From NCBI RefSeq assembly GCF_964355755.1, contig NC_092674.1, positions 15,877,001-15,941,000 on the forward strand: a stretch of DNA of 64,000 nucleotides, in the 5' to 3' direction. The position numbers and the translations under genes are program-made. The stretch is from Antedon mediterranea. Lineage: Eukaryota > Echinodermata > Crinoidea > Comatulida > Antedonidae. The first letter of the stretch is position 1, and the number at the start of each line of letters is the position of its first letter. The notes beneath the pieces are model-generated. The model was not told the DNA's origin and ran no database searches. It saw only the letters and a list, made by a program, of their open reading frames with translations. Below, one piece after another: positions 37,573 to 64,000 of this stretch.

Positions 37573-37604
37573 ATGGAGGTATTTTATATATACCTCCACC
37601 ATGA
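37573..37604. repeat. Palindrome of CATGGAGGTA type
   Basis: CATGGAGGTA and TATACCTCCACCATG face each other around a short AT loop. The same core occurs as CATAGAGGTA with TACCTCTATG at 43104-43130, and as ATACCTCCATGATTC then CCATGG at 63930-63950. Confidence 0.7.
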
Positions 37605-37713
37605 ATGTAGTCTTTACGGTACTCCATTGAGTAACAATACGCAGAGCATAGCATAAACCATTTACATGCACAAAAATATCAACTGTCTCGATTTCGGCGG
37701 GATTGTCCCTTTT

Positions 37714-37750
37714 TAGTCGCGTGCAATGCGACTCTACAGCTCGCTAAGTC
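37714..37750 (+). repeat. Dispersed seed TAGTCGCGTGCAAYGCGACT, copy 1
   Basis: Shared with 57596-57630 over about 37 bases with two or three differences. It has an internal stem (GTCGCGTGCAATGCGAC) and is followed by TCTACAGCTCGCTA. Confidence 0.8.
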
Positions 37751-38391
37751 GGCCGGTTGTCGGATGGTCTGTCGGTATAAAACACTAACTCAAATTTGAA
37801 CACGCGACTGCAGCCATGTATATGGGCTTGTTTTTTTTTTTAGTTAGATAACGCCTTGAATAATGCCCAATCAAATTACAAGATATGCCTAAGCTGACTG
37901 TTTTATAAACATAACTGAATGTAACCTTAAATAATCTCACTCGAATATTACACATGAATTATGTTGATTCGTAAGCGATACACAATAAATCGACGGGATA
38001 AGTTTTTTAATAGTAATTAAAATCTAAAACGCAAAGTTGGACCTTCAACAGGTGAGCAAATGGGAAAAACAACGTTAAACACCATAACTTGAAATTTTTT
38101 TTCATTCAGTATGTCGACATTTGTTTGGCTTGTTCTACAATCATTTTTTATTATAATAGATATATGTAAACATATTACACATTTTTAAAATATTTATATA
38201 ATTATTAGCAACAATCAGAATATTTTTATAGCTAATTGTTATATATTGCAATTATTTTCTATTAATGTTGATAATATAATTCATATTAGGCCTACTAAAT
38301 GAGGCTTGATTTTGAGATAATTAGGAGTTGTGAAGGTTATTAATTGATACACGATCATACATTTCTATTCCTTTGACATTAGTCTATCTCG

Positions 38392-38433
38392 AAAAGAAGC
38401 CCAATGGGCTTGATTTAGAGATGGGCTTCTTTT
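38392..38433. repeat. Hairpin AAAAGAAGCCCA
   Basis: AAAAGAAGCCCA (38392-38403) pairs perfectly with TGGGCTTCTTTT (38422-38433) across an 18-base loop. The left arm also forms the local palindrome AAGCCCAATGGGCTT. Function unknown. Confidence 0.7.
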
Positions 38434-39900
38434 CAAGATTACTTTTGCAAACCACAGCTATTTGAATGCGAATGTCCAGTATAGGCTTACATGATATCAA
38501 TATTTATTTCAGTACCTATTACATACAAGTAACTCTGTATATAACTTCTACAATGGTATTCTGAATATAACAAAACATTTAAATAAATTTAACACACTAA
38601 CAAGTGAAAAAAAGCATATATAAAAGCATTGCTGTCGTGTGAACACATCCATATTACTTACAATGTGAACAAAATTTTACTTAATTGGATACCTTGTAAT
38701 AATACTTAACTTCTCCATAAAGACATAAGTGGTCAATAGTGGATACAACCTTTTCTTCTCAATAAATAAACAAACAACACATTTTGGAATTACTTATACA
38801 TAATCTCCGAATTAATCTGTTTGGTACTATGAGAGAATGAAACTGTAAATAACAGTAGATAGTGATATATTTTCATTATTTTCTAGTCAATTTTTATGTA
38901 TGAATGCAATCGTTGTGTGCTTTGACTGACACACTAGTGCCCTAATTGTAATTTTCTTGTAGAAAATCTACTTCAATAAAAGTGTCTAAAAACGCATACT
39001 GAAACCAGATTTAAGATTGAACAATAATGTTTTCATCTTGTTGAACACAAATGGTCTTTCATGCTACCTTAACTTGCCATCTTGTATATTCTACATAATT
39101 AGTTGGGGAGCCAGAAAGGGTTTACCTACACACTATCTTCACATGGTTTTTGCTTCCTTGGTATGATACTCAATTTTTCACTGTTGGTCGGAACAAAATT
39201 GGTATGCTTGCTCAATACAGCAGTCAAAAAGGCAACATGGTCAAAATTAGGACCTTGTGTAACTTGGTAACTACTGGGTTGGAATAATCTTCTTCTATTC
39301 ACTATAATGGACATATTTTTTCAAAAATAACAGAAATCTCTATTCTGCCACTGGTCAAGAATATAGCCATATGAATTATCTCAACATTTTGGTATATGTT
39401 TATAATTGCAATAATACAATAAAAAATGCCAATAGAGCCTTTATTTTGACCTTTGACATTTTTGCATATAGCACATTTTCAAAAATCTTGTTGGCCAAAT
39501 ACGGTAGTGCTTGGTATCAAAATACCTGTATTTACACTAATGAAACATTTTTGACTAGAACCTCTATTTTGACCACTGGTTGTGAAAATGGCCATATACA
39601 TATATTAGCATCAACTGGTCAGAAAGTGAATGTATGTTTTAATACTTGAATGACGAAATGACGGCATTTTTACTTAACCTTTTATTATAATGATAAACAT
39701 CACAGTTAAAGCTCTCATCAAGGATATTATCAATACTAGTAAATATGATTACAATTTAAAGGAAACTCAAGTAAAATGATTATTCCAAGTAATTACTAAG
39801 GTACAAAGGTCCTAATTTTGACAATGTTGCCCTTTTGACTAGACTGTTGTACTGAACAAGCATTTTAATTTGGTTTCGGTCAAAACAATTGTGTATTGTA

Positions 39901-40284
39901 TATAGAGTATCACGGTGCTGACGTCACGACGGTAGGAGGCGCTGCGTGGTTGCTAGCGCAACAAAAAATGCGTTCAGCCTGCGTGAGTGACTCCAAGGTC
40001 AGCAATAGATGGGAATAGGCTTATTGAAGTAGTCATTTTAAAACTTAATAATTTTTAATAAAAACAAACTAAAATTTCAAAAGATTACTAAATATTTGTT
40101 TTTAATAATCTATTTATTCTTCAACTACAGTTTAAGTTTTAAAAAATCAAGCTAAGATACATAATTTGATAGAAATACAGATCTTTACTGTTTATCAACA
40201 TAGTAGCGTTGAACGCACTTTTTGGTTGGCTAGCAACCATGCAGCGCCCTCTATCGTTGTGACGTCACACCGTGATACTCTATA
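39901..40284. mobile_element. MITE copy 1 (384 bp)
   Basis: Terminal inverted repeats extend about 75 bp. The left begins TATAGAGTATCACGGTG and the right ends with its exact complement. Inside the repeat are TGACGTCA, GGCGCTGC and TGGTTGCTAGC. The AT-rich core matches copy 2 at 44608-44967. It lies 219 bp past the ATG16L1 stop and includes a minus-strand AATAAA at 40118-40113, so it may lie in the 3' untranslated region. Confidence 0.92.
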
Positions 40285-40502
40285 AGGAGCCAAAAACAAC
40301 CTATGTAAATATAGTTTGTTATAAGTACATATCCAATCTTAATCCATAGTTTAACTACCTAAATGAAATGTAACCTGATTTTTTTACAGGTTAATTTGGC
40401 TTTTTTTTATAATAGATATGGTTTGTTGTAAAAAAGTTAATACACAATAATTTGCTATATATTCATTTTATATTTTACAAATAAAAACATAAAATTGAGC
40501 TT

Positions 40503-57169
<16,667 letters not shown>

Positions 57170-57340
57170 CTTTTGTTTTTAAAAACCAGAAAGGAGGTTC
57201 ATCAGCTGCGATGAAGGAGCTAGATGGATGGTGGCAAAGATAGTGTACTACACTATCTTTGATGGTGGAGAGGAACAGGCTAGCACACTCACCGAACGAG
57301 GGCGTTTTTACGACAGCAATGCATAATATTCATATTTTGC
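57170..57340 (-). promoter_or_regulatory. ATG16L1: ATG16L1 5' leader and likely promoter
   Basis: Upstream of the ATG at 57169. It contains a 27-nt palindrome (57235-57261) and a moderately GC-rich stretch up to about 57315. No TATA box on the minus strand. Transcription start not determined. Confidence 0.4.
57235..57261. repeat. 27-nt palindrome in ATG16L1 leader
   Basis: CAAAGATAGTGTA and TACACTATCTTTG, 13-bp perfect arms around one C, 66-92 bases before the start codon. Could form a hairpin in the 5' leader or be a dimer binding site. Confidence 0.9.
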
Positions 57341-57479
57341 ATATATCAGATCTTAAGATCTTATATAGAACATATTCATTCTGTCTTGCATTCGATACTT
57401 TTGGTTTCTGTATTTTTAACTGATGACCCTTTGTACTGAACACTCTACTTATCTTAAAAAATTTACTGACATCTACTTT

Positions 57480-58400
57480 TATTTATTTATTTGAGCATAT
57501 CGGCCCACCGTCTTCTGAAAGATAGTGTCGGAAGTTTTAAGTATTTGAGTCTCTGTATATAGCTGAACTTTTTCAAGGATATCTTCATCTTTTTTAGTCG
57601 CGTGCAACGCGACTCTACAGCTCACTATGTTAAACCATTGAGCTCTGGGTTTGTCTATTTTCTTTACTAATGGTACAAATTTGTCAACACGTTTTCCATA
57701 TATTTCCAAGCCGATTCACCTGTAACATTCTCTATTCTTCTGCCCAATTTGTGTTTTGGAGCCGCCTGATTATTGATTTGTAATCCGCCTTATAGTATCT
57801 TCTTGTATATATTTCTCTATCTTCTTGTTTGTTTTCAATCAGCAAATCAAAAATAATAGATAGGGCCTACATAATCACTTTTCCCGATCGGTTGTTGAAG
57901 TTCTAAATCTTGGATTAAGTCCTCTCCATTCGTAATCAAAATAAATCATTATACAATCCAAGAATTTTTCTACCTCACTATTGCCGAACCCTGTACTGGG
58001 TTTAGATTATCGCGAAAATATCGCGAAAATTAAAGTCACCAACAATAAGTGAATAGTCAAAATTTAGACTATGTATTTCCTATATTAAATTTCTTAAATT
58101 TAAATTGTTCAGCTCGTCACTTGATAGGCTACAGTACACACAACCATTAATTACACTTGTTTTGTAACCACACAGACTCTTCGTAAAGTATGATCAAAAT
58201 TTACAATCGACGCAGAATAAATATTCTTTACGTACATATGGTCACACCTCGCTTCTAAACCTCTGGAACAAATAATTGGTATCCTTCTAAAAGTAACTCG
58301 CAACTTTATATTTCCTCCGGTGACCTTTTAAGTAAAATTTCTGTTAACAAAACCAAATCAGGGTCTTGAAAAATAACTTTCGCTTGAAGTTCTTTTCTCT
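57480..58400 (-). mobile_element. CR1/L2-group LINE endonuclease relic
   Basis: Minus strand from about 58375: DPDLVLLTEILLKR (endonuclease start), RGLEARCDHMYVKN, CVYCSLSSDELNNLN, then FDYSLIVGDFNFRD with the G-D-F-N motif near 58060. At 57709-57479 IYGKRVDKFVPLVKKIDKPR is the usual linker to RT. Frame breaks separate the blocks; no RT follows. Confidence 0.8.
57596..57630 (+). repeat. Dispersed seed TAGTCGCGTGCAAYGCGACT, copy 2
   Basis: Near-identical to 37714-37750 and lying inside the LINE relic at 57480-58400. Confidence 0.8.
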
Positions 58401-58739
58401 TATTCATTACGGAATTTCTTTTTCTTAATTTCTTTTTCTGATTAATACGTTTTTTCCCCTCAGAATTTGTGCCTTATACTTCTCTCTCTCAGTTTTGTTC
58501 GATCCTTGGATATTTGTACAGATTCTGGCTTTATATTTCTCAGTTTTTTAAAGACTTCATAACATGTACTGATTTGATCCATCACTACTTTCAACGGTTT
58601 GCATTTTTCTTAATCTCTTTTCCCAAGTCGGTACACTGCTTTAACTTCGTTTGCGTCGAAAGATCTCATTCAACTGATCTCTGTGTCGTCCTGTTTTCTT
58701 GTTTCAAAAATTAGATCATGGTATCATAACTTTTGAATT

Positions 58740-59320
58740 TCCCCGACGGAGGGGCCGAAGTCCCCGACGGGGGCCGGAGACATGCACGCGGACCTAGTAT
58801 CAATTGGATATGGTTGTCTAGGGGGTCCCGGGACGGAGCCATGCCGCATCACAGAGGCCTTAGGTCAATGGGTGCAAATATAGGTCCCCGAAAAATGTAC
58901 TCTGAGGTGAGGTAAGGACATTTTGAAAAATAGAGCTGCTAGGTCCCCGCCCTGAAATTACACGTATACTTTGAAAAAGTCTGGCTATAATGGAAAGGAA
59001 AATAGGCCTCATTTTTAGATACACCGAAATCAACTAGGGTAGTAAACATTGCTGTCGAACTACGAGTATTTGCGTGCTTTCGCTGATAGCTTTCCGGGAA
59101 TTTCCCTTTTAAAATTCCATTGTACGAATTTGCTATTGTTCCTGCTTCTTCGCCTATTAGGCCTACGCATCATGGGTGGAGCCTCCGGAAACTCCAGATG
59201 ATATTAATTTAAGGGTAGTTTTAGTCGTATTTAAAGTTGAAAATCCTTGATTTGACACACTCAGTAAGGGTATTGTTTTATTTTTGTTAAAACCATGTTC
59301 AAATGTAGTCAATACTCCCC
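58740..59320. other. GC-rich unassigned stretch
   Basis: CCCCGACGG motifs at 58741-58775 resemble the minisatellite unit at 59330. No supported gene. Confidence 0.4.
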
Positions 59321-59329
59321 GACAAGTGG

Positions 59330-59563
59330 GAAGCTCTCCACGACGGGGAGAGTGGGGCAGCTCTCCACGACGGGGAGGTGGAGCTCTCTACGACGGGGAG
59401 GTGGAGCTCTCCACGACGGGGAGGTGGAGCTCCCTACGACGGGGAGGTGGAGCTCTCTACGACGGGGAGGTGGAGCTCTCCACACGACGGGGAGGTGGAG
59501 CTCTCTACGACGGGGAGGTGGAGCTCTCTACGACGGGGAGGGAAGCTTTCCCCGATCGGGGGA
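59330..59563 (+). repeat. GC-rich 23-bp minisatellite, about nine copies
   Basis: ACGACGGGGAGGTGGAGCTC recurs with GAGCT at 59381, 59404, 59427, 59450, 59473, 59498 and 59521: 23 bp apart, except 25 once. Because 23 is not a multiple of three, each strand frame cycles. Three plus-strand frames stay open (59284-59670, 59295-59582, 59378-59614), and all are artefacts of the repeat. Confidence 0.93.
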
Positions 59564-59599
59564 GGACTTGTGCCACCTCTGAATACATGGCATGTTTAC

Positions 59600-60760
59600 A
59601 TTCAATTAATGTAATCGTCTTAGCACATTTTAGTCTACGGCGTTGGCCTGGCTTACGACGTGCACATTGAGGAGAAATGGGGAAAGTTAGAATCCCATCA
59701 GAAGTTGTTATTGTCTTTTTTCTCTTTGGTACATTCATAAAATTGTTGAAGTGTTTATCCTTGTCTGCTTTTGTTTTTTTAACCCAATTAAAATAATCAA
59801 CCCTGAATCTGGCAACCCATGGTGACAAATTAAAACTCCCTTGTCCATAAGTAGCTCTGCGAATGTTACATAAGTTGAGCTTAACAATTTTCCATATTTT
59901 ACCGATTAAATCTGGAATCTTTTCCGTTTTCCAGATTGTCGTCAGTTTTAAAATATTGTTCCTCGACTCACATGAGTTATTTTTCCAGTCTAGTGGGATC
60001 CAATTACCTCTGCTGTGAGGTTGTGTTAGGAATTTGAATATGGTAGGCTATCTGAAACTATGGAAATGTTGTACAAAATATTGAACTTCCTTAGTAAACC
60101 GATCATTCATAAACATTGCCGTTTTTCTGTAGACTCCTGGCAGCTAATTAATCCATTAGTTTCATTAAATATATCAATAATAATTTGCTTTTGTGTATTT
60201 TCCTTTACACCGATTGTGTCGTCAAACGTTTTTTTTTTTAATGTTGCGTACGCAACACTAAAGATGAATTCGGAAAGGCTTCTGTGACTGCTTTTGTTAT
60301 CGCTGCCTCTTCATCAGACCCAAATATCAGTTGTTGGCCTCCCACCATCGTACCAACTATTCAATTGTCTAATTGTCCTTTAGTGTAGCATAACATGTAT
60401 GACACGATGTGTATAGTTCATCCCAGTGCAATAAAATTGGTCCGAGCATGATAGGGTGCATATTTGTTCCTTTTCGAGTAAGATTTGTATTGTGGTAGAC
60501 GGTAGTTGTGACGTAGCATGGCCCCAAATTGAATGTTCTGTCGATGCCTCGTACACTTGGATTTGATGCAGAGCCCGTACAGAATTTAGAAATATGTTTT
60601 AATTGTTCTTCGTAATATAGAATAACCTATGGGGGCTTTCCTTTGTTGAGAAATATAATACTCGTGATACGTGTTAATCAATGTCTGAATATCGTCTGCT
60701 GTATTTTTTTCGATGTTGGTCAGGATTTGCGGATTTGGTATATTTCATGTTTTGTACTTG
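59600..60760 (-). pseudogene. MULE-like DDE transposase relic
   Basis: Minus strand: YYISQQRKAPIGYS near 60660, then after a shift GIDRTFNLGPCYVTTTVYHN and RKGTNMHPIMLGPILLHWD. Next, in another frame, GGQQLIFGSDEEAAITKAVT and EAFPNSS. Then from about 60000 an open stretch IPLDWKNNSCESRNNILKLT to MNVPKRKKTITTSDG. The D-R-T-F-N and G-S-D-E-E blocks fit the first two catalytic positions of MULE-type transposases, and the ESRNNILK stretch resembles their C-terminal part. At least two frameshifts and several stops. The superfamily call is tentative. Confidence 0.6.
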
Positions 60761-61079
60761 GGTTTTTCGCCAGATGTTTAAGTTCGCGCATCTCAGATTG
60801 GCATTCTAATATGTTTGTTATTCTTTTTTTGTAGTCATTATTATCCTTTAAAAAAAGCATAGGCTAATACCTGCGGAATGTAATCATATTTTTCCGAGTT
60901 GGTTGAGGTACAAGTGCTACGGCAATATACACCATTTGCTTGTACAATATATATAAAAAAACGTGTTCCACATTAATCATGCATGAGTGCGTGGTTGAAT
61001 ACGACTTTTGATCTCATACTCCACAGTCATTGACGTATGTTGCCTTTTTCTTTTTTTGATCGACGCAATACATTAACGG

Positions 61080-61720
61080 TGTCGTCTAATAAAAAAAAAT
61101 ATATTTTTCTTTAGTCCACCTGGAAGACTACTGCCGCTGGGTTCTTTTTGATACACATGCATGATTTCTTCAATTCAAGGGTTAAAAATGTATTCGATCC
61201 TTTTATTGCTTCGTCCATTTAATTATTCTGATTATGTTTACATTGTAATCATTATCATTTAAAATGCTGTTATTAATTTTCCAAAGTCCAGGACCTTTTT
61301 CTGCTTGGTGGTTTACAATTTTAAGGGAGATTGCTTGATGATCAGAACAAATAGATGGGCTAATGTCGCAAGACACAATTTCACCGTTTTTATAGAGGGC
61401 ATTCGAAACACACCAAAAATCTAACCTTCTGTATGTTTTCTTTTGTCTGCACGTATACTGAGTTTTGTTTTTGTGGCATTGTCTCCATATGTCAATTAAT
61501 TTAAGTATTTACACTGTTCTTTTGATCAAGATTACGTTGTAATAAACAATTCATATCACCGCCAATTGTGATATGCTCATCAACACTACAAAGAGAATCG
61601 ATCTTCTTTTAAAGTTTTTTAAAGAATAACGATCTTTCTTTGTCCGATATACTCTAAACTTAAAATAAGTAGTCTACCTTCCTCATCTCAGTATTTACAA
61701 CTGATGTCATTTATGTCAAA
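61080..61720 (-). mobile_element. L1/Tx1-like LINE endonuclease relic
   Basis: Minus strand: EHITIGGDMNCLLQRNLDQK (G-D-M-N block), YRRLDFWCVSNALYKNGEIV, SPSICSDHQAISLKI (the S-D-H catalytic block) and KGPGLWKINNSIL. Order and content fit the C-terminal half of an apurinic endonuclease domain. No RT follows. Confidence 0.82.
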
Positions 61721-61795
61721 ATTAGACTTCAATAGCATTTAAACGTCTCTGCTATTTTTCGTTCCAAAGCTATCCTTGGAACAGTTTGTTATTTG

Positions 61796-61877
61796 TATTA
61801 GCTCAGTGAGTAAAACGCCGTGCCGTGGCCATTGACATTAATGCTTAGTAGGTTCGAGTTCGAATCCGCGATATGTG
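61796..61877 (+). repeat. tRNA-like SINE head fragment
   Basis: A-box TTAGCTCAGTGAGTAAAACG and B-box GGTTCGAGTTCGAATCC in tRNA spacing, but without good acceptor pairing or a SINE body. Confidence 0.6.
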
Positions 61878-61888
61878 TAAATAATAGG

Positions 61889-62059
61889 CTAATCTCCGGG
61901 TGTCTAGAAAACTCAGACCTAGAAAACTCAGATCTCAGATATATCTGAGTTTTATAGATCTAGAAAACTCAGATATCTGAGTTTTCTAGATCTAGAAATT
62001 CAGATATATCTGAGATCTGAGTTTTCTAGATCTGAGTTTTCTAGACACCCCTAATCTCC
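61889..62059. mobile_element. 153-bp foldback MITE with 9-bp target duplication
   Basis: CTAATCTCC at 61889-61897 and 62051-62059 flanks an element starting GGGTGTCTAGAAAACTCAGA and ending with its complement. The interior is built almost wholly of TCTAGAAAACTCAGA and its inverse, with nested palindromes (AGATATATCT, AGATCT). A 9-bp duplication is typical of Mutator-group insertion, though 10 bp (adding G) is also possible. Confidence 0.9.
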
Positions 62060-64000
62060 GCTTAAAGCAAAACATGTAAACCACAATGTAATTACAAAAG
62101 TAACAAAAAAGATACCAAACCTCACGCAATGGTTTCAAAATAATAAAACCATTGAAATATAAAAAAAAATGCAAATGGAAAAAAAACACACACAAACAAA
62201 CGATTCCAAATACGTTGTTGAACAACTTAACAATGTTTTTTCATTCGATATGTGTCCACTTTTTTATTGTATGTATCAAATAATGAATACACCAAATAAA
62301 AACATTCAAAATAATATATATAATTTAAACAGCACAATTTTTGTTTAGCGTCTTTTATTTTCGTAAAGTCTGAACAGTAAAAAGTAAAGTCTAAAGTTCC
62401 ATATCCAGTATTGCTTTCATTTTTAAGCTTACAGATATTTTTAAAAAGTGAAGGGACACTGTATAACAAAATCAATGGTCATAAAATAGTTCAGAATTTT
62501 ATTCTTGATACAATTTGTTTTTATTTTGATAATTGGTCAAAGTACTTTGATCAGAGTGCGCTTTTATTATACATGCAAAGTATAACCACATATTAAGGCA
62601 GAAAATACCATGTGGCGGCGGAGAACGAGTTACTGCTAGCTAAATCCTGCTGATCGATAGGAATACATAAGGCAATTTGGTGTCAAAATACTTCAAAAAC
62701 CCAGGTTTCTTTTTTTCACTCTGGTATACTAAATGCGATTAACGTGGTGTTTTACCTTAGACCTTAATCACTACATTTTAATGAGAAGTAATTTTACATT
62801 GATCCAAATAGCCCCGAAAAATGTCTTGATGGACAGAATCATACCATTTCATCAGTATGGGTATGAGGCCATGGCAATGCCATGACAGGTAAAATTCATT
62901 CAAAATTGCTCGGATGCTCAACAGACCAACCAAGCCCCAATTTTAAACTATATATCTGATGATATATTTTCCTGTCTGTTTGGGCTTTTGCCTGTTTTCA
63001 CTCCTTTTATTCATTGGTAACCTAACAGATTTTATTATTATTATTTTTTTTTTTAATATTAATGTTAAAGATGAGTCCTCCAAAAAAATGCCACGCCTTC
63101 TTTATATGGCTAATGTCCATGTTTAAACTTTGCAGCCATACAAATTCTGAAATGTTTCCTCCTCTGCAGTGCCATTTAATCTAGCAGATACCTCTACTGG
63201 TTGATTTGGTTTTTTTTTTACAGTTGAGCCGCACTACATTTTTTTTGTGTAGGCCTATAGGTCTGGAGTACATAATTTATCTTTTTCTAATCAAAATTCT
63301 CCAAAATCGAAAATACTTTAGACTATGATGGTTAACTAAATAAGGGCATACAGTGACATTTAGGTGATTTGTCAAATGACACATTGTGACCCATTTGATA
63401 CATGAACTTATGGCCTCATATTATATCTATACTGATGAATAGGTCAAAACCATGTTTTTGTGAAACTTTTCCATTAGAGAAGTTTACTGGTAACCGCGGT
63501 CAAGTCAAGTCGACCCCAACCACCTCAAGTCAACTCGGCGTCACACCAACTCGACCAAAAACTAATCGGTCAACTCGGCCCAAATAAAACATGGAACGCA
63601 ATATTATTATAATGACTATCCACGCTTTAAAAACAAAATGAATAAATAAAAAATACTCATAAAAAATTATCTCATTACCTATCAATACGTGCAGGTATTT
63701 TAGTAAATCGAAGACGTCACCATTTGGCCATAAAAGAACGATTGTAGGCCTATAATTGTGATTCGAGAATAATTGAGCGTTTAAAACAAATATCCTCTGT
63801 CAGCGAAAACCGTACGTAGCATTTGATCGAAAAGCTGTCAAGGTGCTACGTTGGTTTATGTTGTCGCCTAATGCATACATTTTACTGAGGAAATCTATGC
63901 GTGATTCAACCATAGGGTTATTATTGTATACCTCCATGATTCAACCATGGATTATTAATTAATAGTAATATATAATACTGTATATAGGTTCCATGGCTCT
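62060..64000. other. No gene seen
   Basis: AT-rich sequence with T-runs. It contains repeat copy 2 (63490-63700) and a CCTCCATG palindrome (63928-63952). Open frames of 60-80 codons here show no motif. Confidence 0.5.
63490..63700 (+). repeat. Dispersed repeat, copy 2
   Basis: Direct copy of 55395-55670. Contains CGGTCAAGTCAAGTCGACC, CCAAAAACTAATCGGTCAAC and TCGGCCCAAATAAAACATGG. Confidence 0.8.

Larger units (their letters stand above)
36611..39900. other. Intergenic region between receptor and ATG16L1
   Basis: No gene recognised. It holds a C-run (36811-36820), a short palindrome (37573-37604), a repeat seed shared with 57.6 kb (37714-37750) and a hairpin (38392-38433). Around 39190-39310 and 39776-39890 there are diverged inverted copies of one segment (GGTCCTAATTTTGAC with flanks), and CTCTATT-TGCCACTGGT-like direct repeats lie between them. 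The 62-codon frame at 39126-39314 is part of that repeat. Confidence 0.5.

Noticed and set aside
59284-59670. 128-codon open frame with Arg/Gly-rich repeats
   Set aside because: Produced by the 23-bp minisatellite; equivalent frames are open in all three plus-strand phases.
61796-61877. tRNA gene
   Set aside because: Promoter boxes only; no cloverleaf pairing found by eye.

Overview
This is an AT-rich animal genome window with intron-split genes, abundant decayed transposons and satellites. The best guess is a marine invertebrate deuterostome, possibly an echinoderm. The grounds are a chordate-like ATG16L1, an orphan class C receptor, Roc-GTPase relics, tRNA-derived SINEs, and the palindrome TAGGCCTA scattered throughout. 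The species assignment is inference.

Two host genes can be assembled exon by exon, both on the minus strand. The first (15077-34566, 4 exons, 865 aa) is a class C GPCR of the CaSR/V2R-like type: signal peptide, Venus-flytrap domain, nine-cysteine domain, seven membrane helices. The second (40503-57169, 14 exons, 560 aa) is ATG16L1: ATG5-binding helix, coiled coil, seven-bladed WD40 propeller. All splice phases agree in both genes, and both chosen ATGs have an in-frame stop just upstream.

Layout: 0-15 kb is a transposon graveyard. It holds a SINE nested in an L1/Tx1-like LINE, a second LINE, a 1-kb minisatellite, a broken Roc-domain GTPase whose halves are separated by an L1/Tx1-like LINE, and a CR1/L2-type ORF1 relic. 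15-34.6 kb is the receptor gene with repeat-filled introns. 34.9-36.6 kb is a large foldback element immediately 5' of the receptor. 36.6-39.9 kb is intergenic. 40-57 kb is ATG16L1, with MITEs, a THAP-bearing terminal-inverted-repeat element, a SINE and satellites in its introns. 57.2-64 kb holds LINE endonuclease relics, a GC-rich minisatellite, a MULE-like transposase relic and a foldback MITE with a target duplication.

The two host genes show no obvious functional link: one is a cell-surface receptor, the other a scaffold of the ATG8/LC3 conjugation machinery. The items most worth following are the foldback element with two alternating motif versions, the split Roc GTPase, the MITE pair with co-varying ends, and retention in ATG16L1 of the two residues used for V-ATPase-driven (non-canonical) LC3 lipidation.
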